This document shows positions 50,384 through 58,577 of a stretch of 64,000 nucleotides of DNA, one piece after another. The position numbers were made by a program, and so were the translations under genes. Under the pieces are notes generated by a model. It did no database searches, was not told the origin of the DNA, and saw only the letters and a list, made by a program, of their open reading frames with translations. The DNA comes from Pseudobacteriovorax antillogorgiicola (GTDB lineage: Bacteria > Bdellovibrionota_B > Oligoflexia > Oligoflexales > Oligoflexaceae), in contig NZ_FWZT01000020.1 of the NCBI RefSeq assembly GCF_900177345.1, positions 1 through 64,000 on the forward strand, written 5' to 3'. Within the stretch, counting starts at the first letter, position 1. The number at the start of each line of letters is the position of its first letter.

Positions 50384-52738
50384 CTAGCGGCGGGCAGCGA
50401 GTCGATCCCGGCGATACTTATTGATGAGGTACTGGCTCAAGCTATCCAGCTCTTCGTCATTCAGAAAGGTGTTGTAGTGAAAGATCTCCGATATACGGCC
50501 TTTAAAAAAGCTTGGAACCAGGGCATCGGTGTCGTGAAAGCTGGTGGGTCCTGTCAAGCCTCCCAGGTCGATGCTGCCCTTGTGGCGTGGTAAGGGGCCA
50601 ATTTCCGCTTGGGTATTCTCGATAAATTGCTCATTGATAAAAGCCAACAGGCGGTTTTTATCGGAGTCGAAGGCAAAGACCACTGTGTAGTTGTGGTTTG
50701 GCTCGATAGGGTAGCTGAGGTAGTGCTTACCCCAAGCCTTGTGATATCTTAGCTTTTTCTGATTGAAGACCATAAGATAGATCATGCCCTGATGGATGTA
50801 TATATTCAGCCCCCGCAGGTGATCACCCTGCTTGTAAATCATCTGCCGCCCTTGGACATCCTCACCAGTTTTAATGGCAAAGGCCAAAGTCTTGGTGCGA
50901 TAGTAGGAATCTCGATTGAGGATTTTTGATTCCTGAAATGAAAGAACTTGATTGCCTTGAAACTGAAGGTGGGCTAGATAGCCCTCCTTATCCATCACTG
51001 GCTGGGGTTTCTCAAGTTTTGGTTTAGGCTTAAGAGTCAGGGGACTTGCACCATGATTGACGAGGCCGTCGTCGCTTACAGAAAGCCAGTGAGCGGCAGG
51101 AGTGGTTTCTTTGAAGCTTTCGTCATCGATAATTCTTAAGTTGAGGCTTGATATGGGTGTAAGACCCTCGTCAGTCATAAATTCAATGGCGACATGCTTC
51201 TCAAACTCTGGCCGGCTGTTATCTTGTACCTCAATAGAGAACGGCACTCGCATCTGATGCTTTGCAATTTGAATTTCTTTTGGAACGGAAACTTCCTGTT
51301 CCGCACTCGGATGGCCCCCGATCTTGGTTCTTACCACTAGCGGCTTTCGAGGTGGGAACTGAAGTTCCAGTTCCATTGCGATCTTCTCACGCTCACCCTC
51401 CTTGATGGTGACGTCCTTAAGGTGAGTGAATAGAGTATTTTTCTTGTCCGAAATCATGGTCTCTTGCCAGAGCTTATTTTCGATGCTAACTCGCTCGTTT
51501 TCATTAAGGAGTCGGTTGTAAGCAGCTATGTAGGCGACTTGTCCCTGGAAAAAGTAGCCATTTTTTATCTTAGCAGCTCCATCATGGAACGTGATCTCTT
51601 GATGGGCCCCCCCAATGCCAATGCCACCTTGATGGCCGAATAGCTTGCCAACCCCATGTTGTGCACCGAGTTCGTGGCGATTGAGCCAGGCGCTTAGGGT
51701 CTTTGCGTTGGCATTGAGTTCGATCACAGCTAGGTATTCGGCGTTCGGAACAATTCCAGTTTGAATATGGGTCGGTGCCCACGGGGTGCTGGCACCTGCA
51801 TCGTCATTTGCCAAATTATAGGCACCTAGGAATAACTGCCCATGATCAATATAGATATTGATGCCGCGTAAGATGCTACCTTGTTCAAAAATGACCTGTC
51901 GCCTCTGAACGTCAGCACCGGTATGAAACCCGACAATCATCGTCTTGGCGAGATAATGATCGGCGGAATTCAAGACAGAATCATCGAGCACTGTAAGTAT
52001 ATCAGCCTTGCCATCGAAGGCTAGTCGCCCTTGTCGTCCCTTGGTACTCGCTTGGAATTGGGGGCTACCGCCTTCAGAGAGAACGATAAGGTTTTCGGGA
52101 CCGTGATCCTTAAAACTTTGACTTTCCTCGTCAGCTTTGAGTTCAAAGGCTAAGCCTTGCCGTGTATCGACTTGGTCGTTGTCATCAATAACAAAAGCCA
52201 ATGAGGTTTCGCTTAGCTCCATATAAGTCGGTGCCTTGAACTCAAGTAGCAAGATCTCACGAGCTTCGACCTGATAGTCGTCTTTCAAGGGTAAAACGAT
52301 TTCTACTTGGTCCTGGTCTTTTCCAAACAGGATATTTTTACTTGGCTCCAACACCACATCGTCGGTGCCTGCTTTCGAGTCTTTGTGAATCCTCATGCTT
52401 AACATCAAAGGGTAGTGGAGAAGGTCTTGGCGCTTAAAAGTGATGACGATGTCATCATCGTGTCCCTCTCTTAGATGGAGCTGGTTTGCTTCCACAGAAA
52501 TAGGGATGATTTGCCCGTTCAGTTCCCCTTTGATGAGGTCTTTGGACACTCCCTCCAAGGCACTAGACAAAAGGTCTTTTTCATCGGAACTAAGGGAGTT
52601 CTGCCAAGCTTCCTGTAGCCTAGTACTCGTGCTTGATTCATCAGAGTCTTTGGAGCTTGGCTCCACGCTTTGATCCTTACAAGACACCATAGTCCAAGCG
52701 ATCAGCATAACCACTAGCAAATGCATTTTTTTCACCAT
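50384..52738 (-). CDS. large surface lipoprotein with two LamG-like domains
   Basis: 784 residues, lipobox TMVSC (Cys20), then a Ser/Asp/Glu-rich stretch. Two LamG/ConA-like domains (about 195-425 and 575-780) share RRQVIFEQGSILRGINIYIDHGQLFL versus GRQMIYKQGDHLRGLNIYIHQGMIYL and end in NRLLNENERVS and NTFLNDEELDS. Each is preceded by a Calx-beta-like region (RQDLLHYPLMLSMRI and PRKPLVVRTKI, with IDDNDQ and IDDESF). The plan suggests internal duplication of a Calx-LamG unit. Outer-surface carbohydrate or matrix binding is likely. ATG follows GAGG by five bases. Confidence 0.75.
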   Translation of the reverse strand: MVKKMHLLVVMLIAWTMVSCKDQSVEPSSKDSDESSTSTRLQEAWQNSLSSDEKDLLSSALEGVSKDLIKGELNGQIIPISVEANQLHLREGHDDDIVITFKRQDLLHYPLMLSMRIHKDSKAGTDDVVLEPSKNILFGKDQDQVEIVLPLKDDYQVEAREILLLEFKAPTYMELSETSLAFVIDDNDQVDTRQGLAFELKADEESQSFKDHGPENLIVLSEGGSPQFQASTKGRQGRLAFDGKADILTVLDDSVLNSADHYLAKTMIVGFHTGADVQRRQVIFEQGSILRGINIYIDHGQLFLGAYNLANDDAGASTPWAPTHIQTGIVPNAEYLAVIELNANAKTLSAWLNRHELGAQHGVGKLFGHQGGIGIGGAHQEITFHDGAAKIKNGYFFQGQVAYIAAYNRLLNENERVSIENKLWQETMISDKKNTLFTHLKDVTIKEGEREKIAMELELQFPPRKPLVVRTKIGGHPSAEQEVSVPKEIQIAKHQMRVPFSIEVQDNSRPEFEKHVAIEFMTDEGLTPISSLNLRIIDDESFKETTPAAHWLSVSDDGLVNHGASPLTLKPKPKLEKPQPVMDKEGYLAHLQFQGNQVLSFQESKILNRDSYYRTKTLAFAIKTGEDVQGRQMIYKQGDHLRGLNIYIHQGMIYLMVFNQKKLRYHKAWGKHYLSYPIEPNHNYTVVFAFDSDKNRLLAFINEQFIENTQAEIGPLPRHKGSIDLGGLTGPTSFHDTDALVPSFFKGRISEIFHYNTFLNDEELDSLSQYLINKYRRDRLAARR

Positions 52739-53008
52739 TCTTTCCTCGACGAGCCATCACATTGTCTTGTTCGGCGTTCGAAAACTATATCTGAGCATGT
52801 CTCCCTTTCACCTGAAAATCGCAATATATACAAAGATCTAGTAGAATTCTTACCTATGAAAATAGATTGATCGCAGAATCTGAAAGCTTACTTCAGCCAT
52901 GACCATAAGTCGGCGAGGGGTTTCCAGCGGAACAGTGGCACGAGTACCTACGAATACCAAATGCTTTTCTGTTATACTTTAAGGAGCTTGCAGTAACAGG
53001 GGAAGGTC

Positions 53009-53533
53009 ATGACTAAGAAGAATTATCCAGAAACCTCATTCTTTCGGCGAAAGTACCTAATCAACCGAGGTTTTCAGATTCGATTCATCGCCTATACCAT
53101 CGGGATTGCACTCGCTGTGATTCTCACAGTGTTTCTGACGAGCAACTACTTCTTCTGGGCGTTTGCGGAGCGAGGCAAGAGCCTTGGCCTTGATGAAAGC
53201 CATGTTTTCTATGTTTTTCTAGGCCAACAACAGTCTTTTATGAACCAACTACTGGTCGGACTGTCGGTCTTCTACTTTTTTTTGCTATCGGGCTTTGGTT
53301 TGGTACTAAGTCATCGAGTTGCGGGGCCTATGCATCGCCTCAACCGTCATATGCTGTCGGTTGCCAAAGGCGAGGTAACATCGCCACTATCCTTTAGGAA
53401 AAACGATTACTTTCAGGAGCTTTCGCTTTCTTACAATGCTCAGTATGAATATCTAAAATATGGTATCAATGCTACTAACCGCAAGGCCTCTGCTCAAGAA
53501 CATGAGTCCAGCCAGCTCAAAGAATCATCCTAA
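53009..53533 (+). CDS. two-helix membrane protein with HAMP-like segment
   Basis: 174 residues. Two membrane helices (about 28-48 and 82-103) and a cytoplasmic end with LSHRVAGPMHRLNRHMLSVAKGE, a HAMP-like motif. No kinase, cyclase or MCP domain follows. It has the same plan as the protein at 43251-43712 (HRFVGP versus HRVAGP). The ribosome site is GGGGAAGG. It converges on the hybrid kinase at 53560 with a 26-base gap. Confidence 0.72.
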   Translation: MTKKNYPETSFFRRKYLINRGFQIRFIAYTIGIALAVILTVFLTSNYFFWAFAERGKSLGLDESHVFYVFLGQQQSFMNQLLVGLSVFYFFLLSGFGLVLSHRVAGPMHRLNRHMLSVAKGEVTSPLSFRKNDYFQELSLSYNAQYEYLKYGINATNRKASAQEHESSQLKESS

Positions 53534-53559
53534 GCTTCATGACCATTCTAGATTTTAAG

Positions 53560-55935
53560 TTAAGCAGCTTGTTCTTTTTGCTGACGATCAATCTTGGCCA
53601 GATGAGTGGCTAGGGTTTCCTTACGAATCGGCTTGGCTAAGACCTCGTTCATGCCTGCTTCCAAGCAGCGCTCAATATCAGCTTGTAGGACGCTGGCAGT
53701 GAGAGCAAAAATGTTTAGTTCATCTTTGGAGAATGTCTTTCGAATTTCTATTGTCGCTTGAAACCCATCCATCACAGGCATATGGCAGTCCATCAGTATC
53801 AGATCGAAGTTGCCTTCTTGAGCGGCGGTGACTGCTTCTAAACCGTTATTGACGATCCTTGGCTGAATGCCAAAGCCGTTGAGTTTCGTTTCAATCACGA
53901 TCTGATTCACAGCATTGTCTTCCGCTACGAGTACTTTAAGTTGGGGGTAGCGCTGGATGGGTTGAACGTCAGCCTTAGATTTTTGGAGCACTTTCTCGCG
54001 GCTGAATTTGGTTGGAATTTCGACACAGAACTGGGAGCCCCGGCCTAATTTACTTTTTACATAGATCATCCCATTCATACACTCAATGAGAGACTTTGCG
54101 ATGGAAAGGCCAAGACCTGTTCCCCCGAAACGCCTTGTGGTAGAGCCTTCTGCCTGCTTGAACGGCTGAAATACAGTTTTAATTTGATCGGGTGTCATGC
54201 CAATACCTGTATCACTAACGACGATTTTAAGCCGTTCGTCACGGTGGGCTGTGCCAACCTTTGTGATTTCAATAAGAACTTTGCCATTCTCTGTGAATTT
54301 TACTCCGTTTGAAATCAAATTACCGACGACTTGTTGGATTCTCACCGGATCTAGAACCGCCATATCGAGTTCGTCAAAATCCGTCTTGACTTCAATGGGG
54401 ACGCCTTTGGCGGACGCAATGGAGTTGTGCAACTCGACCAGGTGACCGATGGTTTTGGTAATGGAGCAAGGTATAGGATCAATAGATATCTCGCCCGACT
54501 CTATTTTCGAAAAATCGAGAATATCGTTTAACACCGCCAGTAAAGTTTCACTGCTCGATGATATAACGTTCAAAATACGGCGCGGTTCAGATTGATCTCT
54601 GATCTTGGTCTCTAACACTTCACACATGCCGATGATGCCGTTTAATGGGGTTCTGATTTCATGACTCATATTTGCCAGGAACTCTGATTTAAAATGAGAT
54701 ATTTTGAGCACGTGCTCTTGCTTTCTTTGAATTTCAATATTCTGATTTTTGACTTCCTTTGCCATCTCATGAATGGCAGTGGCGAGTGCTTGAATATCAG
54801 GATCACTTTGAAACTGCTTCAAGCCGTCCGGTATATGGCCATGCGAGATGTCTTTGATGTACTTGATCAGCCGTTCTATCGGATCGGTAATTGATTTTGC
54901 GAATCGGATACTAACATAGAGGGCCCCAATGATGATGCATGTCCAAAATATGCCAGGTAAAAGCAAGCGGTTCCCTAAGCTTGAAAACAGAAATCTGTGA
55001 GGTAAAAATATTCCCAGGTTGACATAATTTTCTGAATCAAACGCCGATAGCTTGAAGCGTCGCTTAATAAAACTGGCATCTGGTTCACTAAGCAGGGTGA
55101 GTTTGTTTTCTGGAATCTCATCGACTCCAAGAACAAAACTTTTAAGCAACTGGGAACTGCTAAAGGGCGTTTGGTCTTGATTTTGAGACGAGCTTCCCTG
55201 GCCCTTAGCTAAAAGAATCTTGCCTTCAGAGTTTGAAATTGTATAGGAAAAAGCTCCCATGCCTCCTCGCTCAATGCCGCGGAAGATGGAAGAAAATTCA
55301 CTGTTTACAACCAAGATACCGACCGCTTGGCCCTGGTGGAAGGCTGGAGTTGCCAGTCTTAGCGTCCAAACGCCAGTGGCCTCACCATTTTCGTAATTCT
55401 CATCGATCCGAGAAATATATACATCGCCGGGTTCAATCTTAAGGGCTTCTTTAAAATAGTAGCGATCGCCTTTCTCTTGAAGTGCGTCGCCTGAAATGAC
55501 TTTGAATTCCGAGCCGTTGCGATCGACACGGACGACCTCCCTTCCGCTATTATTTAGCCCAATATAGCGAATCTGTTGATAAGAGGGCCTGGTCTTCAGC
55601 ATGGCTGCAAATGTAGTACCTAGCTGCTGGGTCCAATAACTCAGTTGTGGGTCTCGGTCTATATTTTCCCGATTGCTGGCAATTAGTTGCGAAATCTGGA
55701 TCGTTGCCGGGATTTGAGCTAGAAATAAAACATCTTTGGCTTTCCCTTCAATCTGATCTGAGATGTGCTCTTCGATGACATCTACCTGCTCAATCATCTT
55801 CAGCTGGGCTAGCTCTAAGTTGGATCGATAGTTTTGGATCAGTGATGAAAGAAAGACTAGACCAAACCCGACCACTGATACGATGGCACAAAATGTGATG
55901 AGTTTTTGCGATATGCTTTGTTGTGATCGAAACAT
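53560..55935 (-). CDS. hybrid sensor histidine kinase
   Basis: 791 residues: membrane helix, large periplasmic dCache-like domain (about 35-305, with TFAAMLKTRPSYQQIRYIGLNNSGREVVRVDR), second membrane helix, HAMP (SITDPIERLIKYIKDIS), HisKA with His425 in MSHEIRTPLNGIIGM, ATPase domain with QQVVGNLISNGVKFT, DTGIGM, GTGLGLSI, and a receiver with Asp716 in LMDCHMPVMDG and Lys in VLAKPIRK. No Hpt. The Cache segment usually senses small ligands such as amino acids. No partner regulator is adjacent. Confidence 0.93.
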   Translation of the reverse strand: MFRSQQSISQKLITFCAIVSVVGFGLVFLSSLIQNYRSNLELAQLKMIEQVDVIEEHISDQIEGKAKDVLFLAQIPATIQISQLIASNRENIDRDPQLSYWTQQLGTTFAAMLKTRPSYQQIRYIGLNNSGREVVRVDRNGSEFKVISGDALQEKGDRYYFKEALKIEPGDVYISRIDENYENGEATGVWTLRLATPAFHQGQAVGILVVNSEFSSIFRGIERGGMGAFSYTISNSEGKILLAKGQGSSSQNQDQTPFSSSQLLKSFVLGVDEIPENKLTLLSEPDASFIKRRFKLSAFDSENYVNLGIFLPHRFLFSSLGNRLLLPGIFWTCIIIGALYVSIRFAKSITDPIERLIKYIKDISHGHIPDGLKQFQSDPDIQALATAIHEMAKEVKNQNIEIQRKQEHVLKISHFKSEFLANMSHEIRTPLNGIIGMCEVLETKIRDQSEPRRILNVISSSSETLLAVLNDILDFSKIESGEISIDPIPCSITKTIGHLVELHNSIASAKGVPIEVKTDFDELDMAVLDPVRIQQVVGNLISNGVKFTENGKVLIEITKVGTAHRDERLKIVVSDTGIGMTPDQIKTVFQPFKQAEGSTTRRFGGTGLGLSIAKSLIECMNGMIYVKSKLGRGSQFCVEIPTKFSREKVLQKSKADVQPIQRYPQLKVLVAEDNAVNQIVIETKLNGFGIQPRIVNNGLEAVTAAQEGNFDLILMDCHMPVMDGFQATIEIRKTFSKDELNIFALTASVLQADIERCLEAGMNEVLAKPIRKETLATHLAKIDRQQKEQAA

Positions 55936-56113
55936 CTATCTGCAACCTTTGCTCTGGCCAAGACAAAGCAAGTGTTCGGCATAAGAACGAAAAGTATGGG
56001 CTTTATTTCCTAATCATCAACTAAGTTAAATAAATATCATGATTTAAAAATCTTACTTGGGACGAATCTGCGGCTCAGGGGGGACGGGTGCTGGAGATAG
56101 GGACTGATTTCGA

Positions 56114-56138
56114 AAAGGGCAAAATGATTCAGCCCTTC
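56114..56138 (-). terminator. terminator of the DUF4423-like operon
   Basis: AAAGGGC and GCCCTT arms around an 11-base loop; on the minus strand the stem runs into TTTTC. It lies about 15 bases past the stop at 56154. Confidence 0.65.
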
Positions 56139-56153
56139 TCCAAAAACAGGTGG

Positions 56154-56438
56154 CTAGTCGTTTAGTTTAGTGCGGATCAATAGGGCCTGATCACCCTGTC
56201 TCGCCTTGATGACTTGATCAGAGATGGATACCGAATCCACCGTGAGAACCTCTTCGTTGATGGTGACGGTTTCTTGTAGAATACTTTCCCGTAGCGCTTC
56301 TCGGAAATCTGGTTGGTCAAGCTCAAGGGTGACATTGTATTCAGGGTAGGCAAGCATTAGGCCGCCACTTGAATGCTCGTTGCCGCCGTAGCTGAACGCA
56401 GGTAGGCATAGCAAGGCAATGGTTAGTAGTCTTGTCAT
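56154..56438 (-). CDS. small exported protein
   Basis: 94 residues with a signal peptide (MTRLLTIALLCLPAFSYG). Mature part is about 75 residues, acidic, with ITINEEVL-like VTINEEVLTVDSVSI. No recognised family. Its ATG overlaps the stop of the regulator gene upstream by four bases, so they are translated together, hinting at a regulator and an exported factor acting as one module. Confidence 0.6.
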   Translation of the reverse strand: MTRLLTIALLCLPAFSYGGNEHSSGGLMLAYPEYNVTLELDQPDFREALRESILQETVTINEEVLTVDSVSISDQVIKARQGDQALLIRTKLND

Positions 56439-57163
56439 GGTGCTTTGTCCTCATTTTCAAGAAAGTCAGCGACTAACCCAATTGATACCATAATTTCGTT
56501 ATCCTGGGAAACATCCTTCGCACCCTCTTCCTCTAGAACAGCTACAAATCGGCGGGCGGCAGTGCGGATTCTTTCTAAGCCATCTTGTGATACTGAACCG
56601 GCAAAGTAATCGAAGAATGCGCCCTTGCCAAGGTGTTGGGTATCGAAGTTTTTGGCGATGGCACGAATTTTTTTTAGGATGCTAATGGGGCTAGGATCGA
56701 GTTCAAAGTCACTGCTGGCGAAGTAGTTGCCATTGTCGAGCCTGAGGACCCCTTGATCGAGCAGATACTCTAGCCGTGGAGCACCAATGAGTTTACCGTA
56801 GCGGCTACAGATCGCTTCCCTTGTGACTCCTTCGGAACGCCTGGCTTCGAGAATAATCTGATAATCGATGTCTTCCCAGTCAATGCCCTGGGACTGCTGA
56901 AAGGTGCGCTTGTTCTGATCCCACATTGTAGCTAGGGAGCCGCCATACTCCTTGATGACAGCAGCAACGTTCTGGCTCGACATGAAGACGCTAAGAATCG
57001 GAACCACCGTGTTCTCGATAGATGGTTGCATCACCTCCCGCTGCATCAAGCGACGAATGGTCGAATAGCTCACTCCACTTCGCCTCGAAAGGTTGCGGAG
57101 GCTACGACTGGGATGCCCGGCAAGATATGTCTCAATGGCGTGAATCACGGCGTCGATCAGCAT
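56435..57163 (-). CDS. DUF4423/TIGR02147-like HTH regulator
   Basis: 242 residues. N-terminal HTH (about residues 18-45, RNLSRRSGVSYSTIRRLMQRE) followed by a helical domain. A central region (VTREAICSRYGKLIGAPRLEYLLDQGVLRLDNGNYFAS) and a C-terminal RIRTAARRFVAVLEEEG fit the DUF4423/TIGR02147 group of regulators known from Bdellovibrio-like and Fibrobacter-like genomes. ATG follows AAGGAA at seven bases. Coupled to the small exported protein gene. Confidence 0.7.
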   Translation of the reverse strand: MLIDAVIHAIETYLAGHPSRSLRNLSRRSGVSYSTIRRLMQREVMQPSIENTVVPILSVFMSSQNVAAVIKEYGGSLATMWDQNKRTFQQSQGIDWEDIDYQIILEARRSEGVTREAICSRYGKLIGAPRLEYLLDQGVLRLDNGNYFASSDFELDPSPISILKKIRAIAKNFDTQHLGKGAFFDYFAGSVSQDGLERIRTAARRFVAVLEEEGAKDVSQDNEIMVSIGLVADFLENEDKAP

Positions 57164-57400
57164 CTTTGGATTCCTTTCTACCCAAACGTAAAAACTTTCG
57201 AAGAAGCGTGATACTAAGCGCTCTAGGCATTGAAATAAAATGCAAAAATGGAAACTTTTTGTAAAATGTTATCAGATTGATTACTGGCAATCATTTTATT
57301 GGGAACTGTTGAATAAAGTTAGGCCTTTTGCATACTTTGCTTCGTGAAACTTGCGGGAAAGGAGGTGGCTGCTGGCTACGGGCCCAACAGCCATGAGAGC

Positions 57401-58195
57401 TTAGAGTCGCTTGGTATTGAGGGCCGTAAATGCAAAGGCAGTGGTGAGCACGTCGGCGCCGGATACCATGATCTCGCCATCGTATGGGATACAGCCAGTT
57501 CCCTGCTGTCGCCCGCCTATGATTTCATTGATACTATCGGTCTTCATATCCATAAGCTGCCGACATATCTGAGTTGAACTCAGGTCTACTGTATCTCCAG
57601 GTAGCTGGCGTTCCTCTAGAGACAAGCAAAGTTCTTTCTTCCACTGAAAGCTCAAGTATGGAAAGCTGCTTATCAACCGGGAAAAATAGTAGAGAAAAAT
57701 ATGGGCGTGAATCTTCTTGCTAAAGTGGTTAAATCCCCTTTGCACTAGCATTGCCTCTAAATATCGATGGCAGTCTGGAAATTCGTCTTCGCGATCGCAA
57801 AGGTGAGCCAGGTACAGGCCATGAAGGCAAGCTAAAGCTCGATCTTCAACTCGTGAGCAGGTGGTTTCAAAGTGGCCACCAGATAGAGCTGAGAACACAG
57901 TTTCAATTTCAGTTTCGATATCAGCATATTCGCAGAGCTGCGATTCCAAAAGAATAATGCAGCCCAAAGCTTGGAGCTTTAGATCAGCGCTAGCGGCGAT
58001 GAGACGCTTAATCTTCTTTGCCTGCTTGTACCAGGAAATAGGTTCGTCACCAGATGCATTGGCAAGATCGATACTGACGACGCCGGTGTAATCTTCGATT
58101 AAAGGTTCAATCTCTAGGCTAGATAAAAACTGGTAAGCCTTATACCTTAGCGGATCTAGCTCTGGAAAATGCTCCTTAGTTACCATCCCACTCAT
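57401..58195 (-). CDS. hypothetical helical protein with odd Gly/Cys tail
   Basis: 264 residues, cytoplasmic, mostly helical, with several Cys (e.g. LGCIILLESQLCEY, FETTCSRV). The last 45 residues switch character to a glycine-bearing, less charged segment (EIIGGRQQGTGCIPYDGE...). GG is reminiscent of a leader cleavage motif but the protein is far too long for a peptide precursor. No family recognised. ATG has GGAGGATTT upstream, a strong site. Confidence 0.6.
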   Translation of the reverse strand: MSGMVTKEHFPELDPLRYKAYQFLSSLEIEPLIEDYTGVVSIDLANASGDEPISWYKQAKKIKRLIAASADLKLQALGCIILLESQLCEYADIETEIETVFSALSGGHFETTCSRVEDRALACLHGLYLAHLCDREDEFPDCHRYLEAMLVQRGFNHFSKKIHAHIFLYYFSRLISSFPYLSFQWKKELCLSLEERQLPGDTVDLSSTQICRQLMDMKTDSINEIIGGRQQGTGCIPYDGEIMVSGADVLTTAFAFTALNTKRL

Positions 58196-58577
58196 AATAA
58201 ATCCTCCATGAGTCGCCTGTGTGCTGAGGCGAAAAAGCTTTCAATGTTTTCGGATAGGCTACTTAAATCTGTAATGTAAGCATGATCCCAAAGTCAACGA
58301 AAATTGCAAGGAATCGTAGCGCATTAGCCAGAATAATGGGGCAGACATCAGGATTTTTACATGACTTTAACGTAAGCAATTTTTTTTGGGCAGGGACTTG
58401 CGTCAATGACAAGGGGGTGTATAGCGAGGATTGATATGTCCAGTTAAAAGTATGTAAAACCTTGATAAACCCCATGCTAGGCGGTGATCTGGGATAAGGC
58501 CGTCTATCCAAGATCACGCTCCATTAAATATCGTCGAGTTTTGCTCCCCTTAATAATTAATAAACCCACGAGTGACG
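58196..58577. other. intergenic region
   Basis: 382 bases, A+T-rich, between the minus-strand vWA gene end and the next gene start. It should carry the promoter of the helical-protein gene. I see no terminator hairpin for the vWA gene, no repeat, and no frame with a ribosome site. Confidence 0.3.

Noticed and set aside
58263-58517. Minus-strand 84-codon frame
   Set aside because: No ribosome site or motif; composition like non-coding A+T-rich DNA.
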